Source: Paenibacillus sp. 1781tsa1 (GTDB taxonomy: Bacteria; Bacillota; Bacilli; Paenibacillales; Paenibacillaceae). Taken from it: a stretch of 64,000 nt of DNA. The notes beneath the pieces are model-generated. The model did not search any database. It was not told where the DNA came from and was given only the letters and a program-made list of their open reading frames with translations. Shown one piece after another: positions 17,029 through 24,930 of this stretch (the stretch's first letter is position 1; each line of letters starts with the position of its first letter). Made by a program: the position numbers and the translations under genes. The DNA is taken from contig NZ_JAMYWY010000001.1 in assembly GCF_024159265.1 (NCBI RefSeq), forward strand, positions 5,580,001 through 5,644,000. The letters are read 5' to 3'.

Positions 17029-18011
17029 GACAAGAATCCTCCGCGCTTGAGAATTTCATGAATCTCCTCTTTGGTCATCAGTTGGTGTTCAGAACTGAAG
17101 CTGTTAAAGGAGACCGGTGGACAATTGGTATAATGTTCACGCAGACCTGGTATACCCAGGGTAGGAAGAATAACCAGGTACTGTTCATCATAGACAACGG
17201 TGGTCATGCTCTCGAATTCACTCATCAATATTTCATGGATTTTCTCCCCTGGACGAATGCCCCGTTCCACAATGCTCACATTCTCCACACCGGAATCCTC
17301 AATTAATACTTCCGCGAGATCAACGATTTTGCAGGTTGGCATCGTCATGACAAAGATCTCTCCGCCGACACTTTCCACAGAAGCTTTGAACAACAGGGTA
17401 ATTGCATCCTTCAGCGTGAGAAAGAACCGAGTCATACTCATATCCGTGATGGAGACCTGCCCTTTCTGGCGGATCTGATTCTTGAACAGATGTACCACAC
17501 TGCCGTTCGTTCCCAGTACATTCCCACCCCGTACCGTAACAAACTTGGTATCACTGTGTAACAAGTTGGCATATACAATTAATTTCTCGCCGATTGCTTT
17601 GGTCATGCCGTAGAAGTTGGACGGATTGGCAGCCTTGTCAGTCGAGATATAGATTACTTTTTCCACCTTGTTCTCAATAGCGGCTTCAATCACGTTTTGT
17701 GTACCAATCACATTGGTTTTGAGTGCTTCGTACGGCTGGTCTTCACACACCGGAACATGCTTGAGCGCCGCCAGATGAAATACATAGTCCACATGCTGGC
17801 AAGCCGCCGTCAAGGCATCCTTGTCACGAATATCTCCAATCCGGAAATGAAGACGTGGGTCTTCAAATTCACGACTCATAGCCACTTGGCTGGACTCGTT
17901 CCGGGAATATACAATAATTTCTTTGGGCTGCTGGGGCAGCAGTTGAGCCACAAGTTCATAACCCCATGATCCCGTACCGCCAGTCACGAGTATACGCTTA
18001 TTTTCAAACAT
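17025..18011 (-). CDS. UDP-GlcNAc 4,6-dehydratase/5-epimerase (CapE/FnlA/WbjB type)
   Basis: Motifs TGGTGSWGYELVAQLL, FHLAALKHVPVCEDQPYEA, and YISTDKAANPSNFYGMTKA (Y-x3-K active site) define the short polysaccharide-biosynthesis SDR class that converts UDP-GlcNAc to a 4-keto-6-deoxy sugar. The start at 18011 has GGAGGG upstream inside the previous gene and overlaps it by 8 nt. The C-terminal KTNVIGTQNVIE and IRPGEKIHEILMS support the class. First committed enzyme of the UDP-L-amino-sugar branch. Confidence 0.92.
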   Translation of the reverse strand: MFENKRILVTGGTGSWGYELVAQLLPQQPKEIIVYSRNESSQVAMSREFEDPRLHFRIGDIRDKDALTAACQHVDYVFHLAALKHVPVCEDQPYEALKTNVIGTQNVIEAAIENKVEKVIYISTDKAANPSNFYGMTKAIGEKLIVYANLLHSDTKFVTVRGGNVLGTNGSVVHLFKNQIRQKGQVSITDMSMTRFFLTLKDAITLLFKASVESVGGEIFVMTMPTCKIVDLAEVLIEDSGVENVSIVERGIRPGEKIHEILMSEFESMTTVVYDEQYLVILPTLGIPGLREHYTNCPPVSFNSFSSEHQLMTKEEIHEILKRGGFLS

Positions 18012-19095
18012 GCATTTTCCCTCCAAGCAGAAATTTAACCACTTTACCGGATACATCTGTTGCTTTGTAACCTTGCGGGCAATCCCAATCAGTAGACATC
18101 TGCGTCATGACTTTTACGCAATCAGCGATGCGTGTCGCATCTAGACCGGAGACCACATTGCTTCCGCAATCCACCGTTTCCGGCCGTTCTGTCGTTCGAC
18201 GCATGGTTACGGTCGGCACGCCCATAATGCAGCACTCCTCCTGCACAGTACCACTGTCCGTGAGCGCACAACGTGCATGACGTTCGAGCATCACAAAATC
18301 GAAGAATCCAAACGGCTCGTGAAACTCTACCAGTGGGTTCATCTCCAGCTGAAGATGCTCCGCAATCCGGATCGCTGTACGCGGATGAATGCTGCAGATC
18401 ACACGCAGCCCGTGTTCTTCTGCGACCTGGTTCAGTCCTTTCATAATCTCCAGCAGATGAGGGGCATGATCCACATTCTCGGCTCGATGGGCAGTAACCA
18501 AAAAATATTGCCCGGACTTCAGCTTCAGCTTCTTGAGGATTTTGCTGGAGTTTACCTGTGCGTCATAGTGCTGCATCACTTCATAGATGGGATTTCCCGT
18601 GAGCACGATGCGCCTGCTTGGTACACCTTCGCTGACCAAATGTTTCTTGCTCTGTTCCGTGTAGGGCATATTAACAGTGGAGATGGCATCAATAACCTTG
18701 CGATTCTTCTCTTCAGGCACATCCAGGTCGAAGCAACGATTGCCTGCTTCCATATGAATAACAGGAACACCCATGCGCTCAGCCAATATTGCACATAATG
18801 CACTATTGGTATCACCGAGCAGCAGTAATTTATCGGGCTTCTCCTGCAATATCAGATCTTCCATCTGCGTAAACATTGAGGACAGCTGTCGTCCCAGAGA
18901 GGCCGCTTCATCCTGAAGAACGTAATCCGGTGCGCGCAGGCCCATTTCCTTGAAAAAGAGACCACTGAGACTTTCCGTGAAGTTCTGTCCCGTGTGCACC
19001 AGAATATGTTTGGAAGCGTACTGGTCCAGCTTGGAGATGATCAGGCTGAGCCGTATGATCTCAGGTCTCGTACCCAGCACCGTCATGATCTTCAT
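18004..19095 (-). CDS. UDP-GlcNAc 2-epimerase-like enzyme (WecB/CapG/FnlC type)
   Basis: GTRPEIIRLS at the N-terminus, LLLGDTNSALCAILAERM, HMEAGNRCFDLDVPEEKNRK and SGTVQEE are hallmark motifs of the non-hydrolysing 2-epimerase family. With the neighbouring dehydratase and reductase it should carry out the last, C-2 epimerisation step to a UDP-L-amino sugar. MKIMTV at 19095 matches the family start; an earlier ATG at 19113 overlaps the upstream stop (ATGA) and cannot be excluded. Confidence 0.92.
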   Translation of the reverse strand: MKIMTVLGTRPEIIRLSLIISKLDQYASKHILVHTGQNFTESLSGLFFKEMGLRAPDYVLQDEAASLGRQLSSMFTQMEDLILQEKPDKLLLLGDTNSALCAILAERMGVPVIHMEAGNRCFDLDVPEEKNRKVIDAISTVNMPYTEQSKKHLVSEGVPSRRIVLTGNPIYEVMQHYDAQVNSSKILKKLKLKSGQYFLVTAHRAENVDHAPHLLEIMKGLNQVAEEHGLRVICSIHPRTAIRIAEHLQLEMNPLVEFHEPFGFFDFVMLERHARCALTDSGTVQEECCIMGVPTVTMRRTTERPETVDCGSNVVSGLDATRIADCVKVMTQMSTDWDCPQGYKATDVSGKVVKFLLGGKMHV

Positions 19096-19109
19096 CGTAA
19101 TCCCTGCCT

Positions 19110-20783
19110 TCATCTTGTATTGGAACCCTTACGCCCTACTCGGCTACGTCCCGCCTTGGCAGATTTGCGTCTGCGGCTAGCCGATTTCCCCATATGCGGA
19201 CGCGGTCCCTTCGTTGTACGGGTTCTCCCCTTCCGTCGGCCAGTTCCGGAAGTACGTTTCAGTCCCTCACGGTCTCGGCGAGAATGAGGTGCAAGTGACT
19301 TGCGACGGCGTTTCCGCGGTTTGCCCCTCTGTTGTATCAGCTTTGCAGCTGGGCCAGTACCTGAGGCAACAGGAGCATCGTGACCCAATGCGATCGGAGG
19401 TAATGAGGAAAGTGGCAACGCCTGTATGACAGTTAGCGGGAATAACAGTGCCCGAACCGTGGCCGGCTCCAGAACCAGTACCGTGCGTAGTCCTCCCTCC
19501 CCATGGGTGTACACAGGTCCATTCGGAGGTTGGATATAAGCAAACCATCCGGGAAAACGCAATAACCACTGTGTCACCATCGTATGCAGTTTCGTCCGGT
19601 AGGTTTCAACCCCGTAGAGCCTTTCCGCTTCTGTCCGATTGCGCCACCCCGTATTCGAGGCCAGCTCTGAATCATTCAGCAAGGTTGTCGCCAAGGTGAC
19701 AAGCGCTTCGGTATCACCCGGCGGGGCCAGAAATGCACCACTGCCTACGGATTCCATTAATTCCTTCAGTCCACCCTGAGCGAAAGCAATGACCGGTTTG
19801 GCAAAATAGAGACCCTCCAGTGCGGTCATGCCGAATCCTTCTTTGACCATGCTTGGGATGACCACGATATCCATTGCGGTATACGCCAGAGATACGTTCT
19901 CTTCAAACGTAGTGAAGGTAAATCGGCGTGAATACCCTGATTTTTTCACCCGTGATACACACTCGTCGTAATACTTTTTATCCGATGGTGCCCCGATGAT
20001 CCAGAAGCGACAGCGGGAATGCGTTTCACAGATCCTCAAGGCCATATCCACAAAGGGTTTCAAACCTTTGGCATCATATATAAAGGAAGAAATATAACCG
20101 ATACAAGTCTGTGATGCCTTAAAACCAAGTTCCTTGCGCTTGCGCTCGCGCAGATGAACCCAGCGGTCCGGAGCGGGCAGCGCGGGTTCCCAGGTCGGCG
20201 AAATGACGGTTAGTTTGTCACTCATGCCAGCTTGATGAAATGGAGCTACCGCTGTCTCGGAGATACCGATAATCCAGTCTGCGTAACGACCAATCATCTG
20301 GATCGCCTCAGTTGTATGGTCATTCGTATGAATGATCTCGGTAATCTTCCAGATGACCGGAATCTGAAGCGACTTCGCCGCTATTGCCGGCATCACATTG
20401 ACACAGGTATTCGTTAACACGAGATCGGGAGCAGTCTCCCGTATTAGGGAAACTGCTTCCTGATATGCTGGTGTGTGGCGAAGATGCTCCGCATCATTTG
20501 CAATACCCAGGTAAGGTGTGTACACACCGTGAAGCATCGGCAGAGTGCATATTTTGACCTGAATGCCGAATCTTCGCGCTAGCCCCGCAAGCTTCCCATC
20601 CTGGGGAACAATGAGCACACATTCAAAGATCGTACCGATCTCTCTCATAAAATGAAGCAGCAGCTTCTCTGCACCTGTAATGCTGCGAGTATTGCATACA
20701 TGGGAAAATAACATCATCTTAGGTTTCGTTGCCATGGCCGCACGGACCCTGTATGCGGATATCCGATACAGGGTACTGTGCAC
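19110..20783 (-). CDS. Glycosyltransferase family 4 with Lys/Arg-rich C-terminal arm
   Basis: GT-B core to about residue 420: SITGAEKLLLHFMREIG, IGYISSFIYDAKGLKPFVDM and donor-site EGFGMTALEGLYFAKPVIAF. A short module with VYTHGEGGLRTVLVLEP follows, resembling a G-G-x-R module in the GT at 58.8 kb. The last 80 residues are an extremely basic tail (RKRRRRK-type runs, RTSGTGRRKGRTRTTKG, SRRRKSAKAGRSR). The start is GTG at 20783 (four bases after GGAGG) or ATG at 20735; a perfect hairpin lies between. The tail probably binds an anionic surface or polymer. Confidence 0.85.
   Translation of the reverse strand: MHSTLYRISAYRVRAAMATKPKMMLFSHVCNTRSITGAEKLLLHFMREIGTIFECVLIVPQDGKLAGLARRFGIQVKICTLPMLHGVYTPYLGIANDAEHLRHTPAYQEAVSLIRETAPDLVLTNTCVNVMPAIAAKSLQIPVIWKITEIIHTNDHTTEAIQMIGRYADWIIGISETAVAPFHQAGMSDKLTVISPTWEPALPAPDRWVHLRERKRKELGFKASQTCIGYISSFIYDAKGLKPFVDMALRICETHSRCRFWIIGAPSDKKYYDECVSRVKKSGYSRRFTFTTFEENVSLAYTAMDIVVIPSMVKEGFGMTALEGLYFAKPVIAFAQGGLKELMESVGSGAFLAPPGDTEALVTLATTLLNDSELASNTGWRNRTEAERLYGVETYRTKLHTMVTQWLLRFPGWFAYIQPPNGPVYTHGEGGLRTVLVLEPATVRALLFPLTVIQALPLSSLPPIALGHDAPVASGTGPAAKLIQQRGKPRKRRRKSLAPHSRRDREGLKRTSGTGRRKGRTRTTKGPRPHMGKSASRRRKSAKAGRSRVGRKGSNTR
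20746..20774 (-). promoter_or_regulatory. Inverted repeat at the GT translation start
   Basis: ACCCTGTAT and ATACAGGGT form a perfect 9 bp arm around an 11 bp loop that contains the palindrome GGATATCC. It lies between the ribosome site and the ATG at 20735, so it could mask the start in mRNA or be a protein-binding site. Confidence 0.55.
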
Positions 20784-20801
20784 ACCTCCTCCCGGCCAGG
20801 A

Positions 20802-21941
20802 TTAAGGAAATATGATGGTTAACATTTCATTAATTCTTTTGCCATACGTGTGGTCTTTCAGGGTACGTTCGAGTCCACGAAGGGCAATCTCACGGCGTTC
20901 CTTCTCATGCGTAAGATAATATTCCACCTTGTCGAGTAACTCCTGCGGCGAGGAATAGGTCTCAATCTCCACACCTGGTTTGTAGAAACGCGCGATGTCA
21001 TCCCGTGCGTCGGTCAACTGCAGCGTTGTGGAAGCAGCAATTTCAAACGTTCTCGGGTTCGGTGAGGCTGGCGGGATTTTGAGGTGATTATTATTGACGG
21101 AATCATCTTCGTGAGATCGATGCAGGTTAATGACGATTTTGGTGCCATTGTACACATCATTGGTCTCCTGCGGACTCATCCAGCGGCCGAGTTCAATCTT
21201 CTCGCCATAGGCAGTATAGTCAGGCAGACGGTCCCACCAGATTCCGTTAAATACTGTATTGTGTGACATCAACTGAGGCATGATCGGATTGAAGAAGTAT
21301 ACCCGGTTCCAGTAGGCCGAACCGATAAAACTGATTTCCCGTTTTAATGGAGAAGGGGTTGTAATCGGAAAATAATGATTGGTGAATGCGGCAAAAGGGA
21401 GGTAGTGAACCGACGCACAGCCGATTTGTCTATATAGATCGATGCAGTTCAGTTCCAACGTGAATACATGGTCAAAATGTTTGACGATATCAAGCGTCAT
21501 GTCTGTATAGTACGGGTCATCGGTCAGCCAGATTGCCGTCTGAATGCCGGCTTGGCGAATCGCATCGATATGCTCGATGGGTATATCCATTCCATCCAAT
21601 ACAAGCACCAGATCAGGACGCGTCTGCAACGCAATTTCAGAAACCGGTTGACGCGGATCAGTGAGGGTTACCTGAGCTACCATTCCCTGTAGCGTGGCCA
21701 TGATGGCCTCATCCAACGGAGAGTAAGGGAACCCTTTACCCGAAGATACATACAGCACGTGAATTTGCCGGAAAGGCAACGGTTCCTGTGCACAATTCAC
21801 AATATAGTTGGCGCGACCGCGCAGATATCCTTCTTCCTTACCTGCGTCATATCCGGCATGTTGCCCATTTTTGCGCGCTTGATCAGCCAGGCTCAGTACA
21901 GGTGCATGAACCTTTTTGGTTTTACGGTGTTTGAGAGACAT
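20802..21941 (-). CDS. CgeB-family spore glycosyltransferase with GX3 motif, 379 aa
   Basis: CgeB-type features: an N-terminal DUF3880-like half (VLYVSSGKGFPYSPLDEA, RPDLVLVLDGMD, TAIWLTDDPYYTDMT) and a C-terminal glycosyl-transfer domain (NDVYNGTKIVINLHR, NPRTFEIAASTTLQLTDARD). In B. subtilis CgeB is needed for the outermost spore layer. The N-terminus is basic (MSLKHRKTKKVH) and carries a GX3 motif at G30, G34, G38 and G42 (GYDAGKEEGYLRG). The ATG follows GGAGTGG. It is the sister of the next gene upstream. Confidence 0.9.
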   Translation of the reverse strand: MSLKHRKTKKVHAPVLSLADQARKNGQHAGYDAGKEEGYLRGRANYIVNCAQEPLPFRQIHVLYVSSGKGFPYSPLDEAIMATLQGMVAQVTLTDPRQPVSEIALQTRPDLVLVLDGMDIPIEHIDAIRQAGIQTAIWLTDDPYYTDMTLDIVKHFDHVFTLELNCIDLYRQIGCASVHYLPFAAFTNHYFPITTPSPLKREISFIGSAYWNRVYFFNPIMPQLMSHNTVFNGIWWDRLPDYTAYGEKIELGRWMSPQETNDVYNGTKIVINLHRSHEDDSVNNNHLKIPPASPNPRTFEIAASTTLQLTDARDDIARFYKPGVEIETYSSPQELLDKVEYYLTHEKERREIALRGLERTLKDHTYGKRINEMLTIIFP

Positions 21942-22001
21942 ACCGCCACTCCTTTATTTTTTGGGATAGGTTACTCGTTGGTGCTGTACTTCAGATGGGG
22001 A

Positions 22002-23096
22002 TTACAGATGTTCCAGCAACTGACCGATGCGGCGAGTGAATGTGTGCTGGTTCATCGTGGTGAGAAGTCCCCGCCATGCCATCGCCTGTCGTTCTTCTTC
22101 ATGCTTCAGATAATAGTGGATCTTGCGCTGAAGTTCTGCTGCGTTGGTGAAGGTCTCGATGTCATATCCCGGCTTATAATAACGGGGCAAATCCGCACGC
22201 GCATCCGTAATCTGCATTGTGCCGCAGGCGCTAATCTCATACGTTCGTGGGTTAATGGAGTGACCTTCAAGATGATGGGTATTGCGATTGTCTTCCCCAT
22301 TCTCGCAAGTCCGGTGAATGTTAATGACAATCTTGGCGCCATTGTAATAATCTACTGTCTCTCCGGGAGCAATCCATCCTTCGTGGATGAAACGGCCTAG
22401 TACATCAAAACGTGCCAGCCGGTTCCACTGGCTACCCGCAATGAATACCTTTTTGTCCGCAAGAAAAGGAGCCAGCTCATCAAACAAGGCAATCCGGTTC
22501 CAAAATCCGGTACCGATAAAACAAATGTCGTGCTGATGCTGCGGTGCCGCGCGACGCGGTTGAAACATCCCCGGATTCACCGCAAGTGGCATATAGATAA
22601 CCCGGTTCGCTCCATGTCCTTGATAGAATGGCACAGCGGCCTCTTCATGCGTGAACACGACATCATAGTGTTGACACAGGGACACTGTATCTTCGGTGAA
22701 ATACGGATCATCCACAAACCACACGGCTGTTCGAATACCGAGTGCACGTATGCCCTCCACCTGCTCCAGATGATCCGGGGGAAATACATGCAGACCATTC
22801 ATAACGAGCACAACATCTGGCCGATGCTGACTGGCTTCCTGCAACATCGTTGCTGGCGATCCAACAACGCATTCACGTACAGACTGCTGCAGGGCCAGGG
22901 TGACACCTTCATCGATGGCATCGAACCCTTGCGGAATGTACAGCACCTTCATGTCCCGCAGGGTCGGTTCAAACATCTGCACCCGCTCCATCATGGCTTG
23001 ACAGCCGCCAAATCTGCGGCCTTCTGCATATCCGCCGCGGTAAGCTGTCTCCGCTTCAGTTAGCGGACGGTGTCTTCGTTTTGCCACATTCTTCAC
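22002..23096 (-). CDS. CgeB-family spore glycosyltransferase with GX3 motif, 364 aa
   Basis: Same architecture as the gene at 20802-21941: VLYIPQGFDAIDEG, RPDVVLVMNGLH, TAVWFVDDPYFTEDT, VDYYNGAKIVINIHR and NPRTYEISACGTMQITDARA. A basic N-terminus (MKNVAKRRHR) precedes a GX3 motif at G22, G26 and G30 (YRGGYAEGRRFG). GTG at 23096 follows AAGGAA. Probably transfers sugars onto a spore-surface polymer in the mother cell, by analogy with CgeB. A 420 bp gap upstream holds repeat B2. Confidence 0.9.
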   Translation of the reverse strand: MKNVAKRRHRPLTEAETAYRGGYAEGRRFGGCQAMMERVQMFEPTLRDMKVLYIPQGFDAIDEGVTLALQQSVRECVVGSPATMLQEASQHRPDVVLVMNGLHVFPPDHLEQVEGIRALGIRTAVWFVDDPYFTEDTVSLCQHYDVVFTHEEAAVPFYQGHGANRVIYMPLAVNPGMFQPRRAAPQHQHDICFIGTGFWNRIALFDELAPFLADKKVFIAGSQWNRLARFDVLGRFIHEGWIAPGETVDYYNGAKIVINIHRTCENGEDNRNTHHLEGHSINPRTYEISACGTMQITDARADLPRYYKPGYDIETFTNAAELQRKIHYYLKHEEERQAMAWRGLLTTMNQHTFTRRIGQLLEHL

Positions 23097-23319
23097 CCTG
23101 TCTTCCTTCAGGAGATCTCACTTCCAGACTCTCCCCGAGATTGGTCTTCCCTCTAAAGGATATGCCTCGGGGTCAGATGCATCATGGACGGGTGTCCTGC
23201 AAGGCGCAAAATTGGCGCTTGCCCTCCACATCCGCCTGTACGGGCATGTCCGCTTTTGCGGCGATGCAAATAGCCCAGAGGGATCTGTCCCCCCGGGCTA
23301 TCATCATTTGTTAGAAGAT

Positions 23320-23500
23320 GTTCAAATAAGTCCGCGTTTGATTACGAAGGATGCCTATCGGCATCACCAGCATCGAATATAGAATGCAGCCGAAATAAGC
23401 GGGAGGCTTACGAAGTATGTTTCCTTTGAAAACATTGTAGTTGCTCACGTAGTCTTCCCTATGCTCCGCACTCTTGGATAGGTATCATTCCATGCAGGAA
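23320..23500. repeat. MITE-like repeat family B, copy B2
   Basis: Reverse-complement copy of the element at 54403-54606. Shared blocks include AGGCTTACGAAGTATGTTT and AGTTGCTCACGTAGT. It begins with GTTCAAATAAG. Its far end is degraded next to the stop codon of the basic GX3 protein. The rest of the gap (23097-23319) holds a weak ATAGCCC/GGGCTAT hairpin and nothing else recognisable. Confidence 0.8.
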
Positions 23501-23517
23501 TAACCGTGTCTACTCGG

Positions 23518-23859
23518 TTACTGTGCTTTGTACGCCAGCTGATGTCCGTCCTCGAATCCCTTGGCGAAACCCGCGTTGAATCCCTCGTTGTACGCCTCGT
23601 TGTATCCCTGGCTGTACGCACCGTCCGGATTCGGATCGGTAGGGGTAGCCGGGACGATTGGTTGTACGGGCTTCGGACTCCGGTGCCGCCGTACCGTACG
23701 TTTCTTTTTTTTGAGCCACGCACTGCGTCCTTTAAGTGGGCGTTTGTGAAGAACACGTTTGGCTCTGAGCGCACGCAGCTTGCGAATTTTGCGCAGACGG
23801 GCGCCACGAGTTACCAAAGCTCTTTTGGTTCTCAGTCGTATTTTCTTCTTCTTTAACAT
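23518..23859 (-). CDS. Lys/Arg-rich protein with C-terminal GX3 repeat, 113 aa
   Basis: Two parts are visible. Residues 1-62 are extremely basic (MLKKKKIRLRTKR, RLRKIRKLRALRAKR, LKKKKRTVRRHR). After a Pro-rich linker, residues 82-105 are six tetrapeptides of the form [Y/F]xx[G/A] (YSQG, YNEA, YNEG, FNAG, FAKG, FEDG). AGGAGG 9 nt before the ATG fixes the start. It lies in an operon with three helical proteins and two CgeB enzymes that carry the same GX3 motif. I infer a structural scaffold or docking protein of the spore surface. Confidence 0.8.
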   Translation of the reverse strand: MLKKKKIRLRTKRALVTRGARLRKIRKLRALRAKRVLHKRPLKGRSAWLKKKKRTVRRHRSPKPVQPIVPATPTDPNPDGAYSQGYNEAYNEGFNAGFAKGFEDGHQLAYKAQ

Positions 23860-23863
23860 GTCA

Positions 23864-24160
23864 TCATTCCTCCTGTATGTCCCGAACGATACGTATCGCA
23901 CACCCGGGGTCTTTGAGCCACGGCAAGCCAGGCTCCCCATGCTGGATTCGGGCCAGCCTGATTCCCGTAACCATACGAGACATTTCTCCCTGATAACGAC
24001 TCAGCAGACGAATGTTCTCGGCCAGACTGCGGGCGGATACTTCCGAATGAGCGGTTACACTGGCTACACTGTCCAGAATGCGTGCCAGCGCCTGCTGACT
24101 GTGTGCAATGGATTCAATGAGGGCCAGTTTAGCTTCCTGCTCACGCTGCATCAGACTCAT
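23864..24160 (-). CDS. Small helical protein, 98 aa (paralogue family)
   Basis: A soluble helical protein starting MSLMQREQEAKLALIESI, then AHSQQALARILDSVASV. This segment matches AHSHQQIARVLDAKRQV in the 95-aa protein two genes upstream, so the two are paralogues. The C-terminus ends IRIVRDIQEE. The ATG overlaps the upstream stop (ATGA). No known domain; probably an oligomerising structural partner of the glycosylation genes. Confidence 0.75.
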   Translation of the reverse strand: MSLMQREQEAKLALIESIAHSQQALARILDSVASVTAHSEVSARSLAENIRLLSRYQGEMSRMVTGIRLARIQHGEPGLPWLKDPGCAIRIVRDIQEE

Positions 24161-24498
24161 TTTCCCATGTCTCCCAGATCCATGCCGCCAAACATGCCAC
24201 CGTCCATACCGCCGCCATCTTCGCTATCGTTCTGTACCATCACCGCTTTGAGATTGTTGCACAGTCCGGTTTCCATCCGGGTTAATCCTTCCAGCAACTC
24301 CACCAGCTGATCATGCATTTTGAGCGGCTCGCCTACCTGATCCCCATGCGTCAGAAAGGTATCTCCATTCAGATGATTCAGCGTCCAGTTCCGTACCTTC
24401 TCGGCCTCAATCGCTTTTGCCTCCAGGATCAGGGCAATATTCCACTGCATCTTGGCTGCTGCGTCCAGCATCAGAATGAGGCTCTGTTCTCTACTCAT
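24157..24498 (-). CDS. Small helical protein with Gly/Met-rich tail, 113 aa
   Basis: N-terminal helices MSREQSLILMLDAAAKMQWN and IALILEAKAIEAEKV resemble the IARxLDA segment of the two neighbouring small proteins. A second helical part (HDQLVELLEGLTRMETGLCN) follows. The tail is Gly/Met/Asp-rich (GGGMDGGMFGGMDLGDMGK). Start and stop are tightly packed with neighbours. I do not know its function. Confidence 0.72.
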   Translation of the reverse strand: MSREQSLILMLDAAAKMQWNIALILEAKAIEAEKVRNWTLNHLNGDTFLTHGDQVGEPLKMHDQLVELLEGLTRMETGLCNNLKAVMVQNDSEDGGGMDGGMFGGMDLGDMGK

Positions 24499-24521
24499 GT
24501 TCCATCACCCGCCTTCCGGGC

Positions 24522-24809
24522 TTATTCTTCCTCTTGAACTGCAATCTCCCGCATGACTTGGGTCAGCGTTTCGGCTACAGCCTCTTCCAGATCTGCAAGG
24601 CCACCCAAGTAAGAAATAATGCTTTTGTTGATTTGCCCAGAGCTATCCAGCAGACCCTCAACGCCATCCAACTCCGGTTCGATATCTGGCAAATGATTGA
24701 TGATTTCAGACATGCGTACAGCGACTTGGCGTTTGGCATCCAGCACACGTGCGATCTGCTGGTGAGAGTGTGCAATATGTGTGATGATTTCATCGATTTT
24801 GCTCTGCAT
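24522..24809 (-). CDS. Small helical protein, 95 aa, first gene of the spore-surface operon
   Basis: The protein starts MQSKIDEIITHIAHSHQQIA, then RVLDAKRQVAVRMSEIINHL; later SGQINKSIISYLGGLADLEE. It is entirely helical and acidic at the C-terminus. GGAGGAGG just before the ATG at 24809 fixes the start; the frame is open 20 codons upstream without a ribosome site. It is the paralogue of the 98-aa protein. Short homologues sometimes carry enzyme-like names in databases, but nothing here supports an enzymatic role. Confidence 0.75.
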   Translation of the reverse strand: MQSKIDEIITHIAHSHQQIARVLDAKRQVAVRMSEIINHLPDIEPELDGVEGLLDSSGQINKSIISYLGGLADLEEAVAETLTQVMREIAVQEEE

Positions 24810-24846
24810 GGTCCTCCTCCTTACCGTCACGGCCTGCTTCACCCAT

Positions 24847-24898
24847 AGAAAAACCCGGCCTATCAGCATTTGCCTGTTACAGCATATGCCGGGCCGGG
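24847..24898 (-). terminator. Terminator of the amino-acid ABC operon
   Basis: On the minus strand CCCGGCC...GGCCGGG with an inner GCATATGC/GCAAATGC pairing is followed by TTTTT. The same hairpin contains CATATGCT, a possible sigma-K -10 for the operon that starts at 24809. Confidence 0.8.
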
Positions 24899-24930
24899 AT
24901 CGTCAGTTACTACAGCTTGCGCCTATATCG

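Noticed and set aside
18004..19095. 2-epimerase considered as MnaA/WecB for ManNAc in teichoic acid linkage
   Set aside because: It is coupled to a CapE-type dehydratase and an RmlD-like reductase, the set expected for a UDP-L-amino sugar.
24522..24809. Possible nucleoside-diphosphate-sugar epimerase label for the 95-aa protein
   Set aside because: The protein is short and helical with no Rossmann motif; such labels on similar short proteins look like inherited misannotation.
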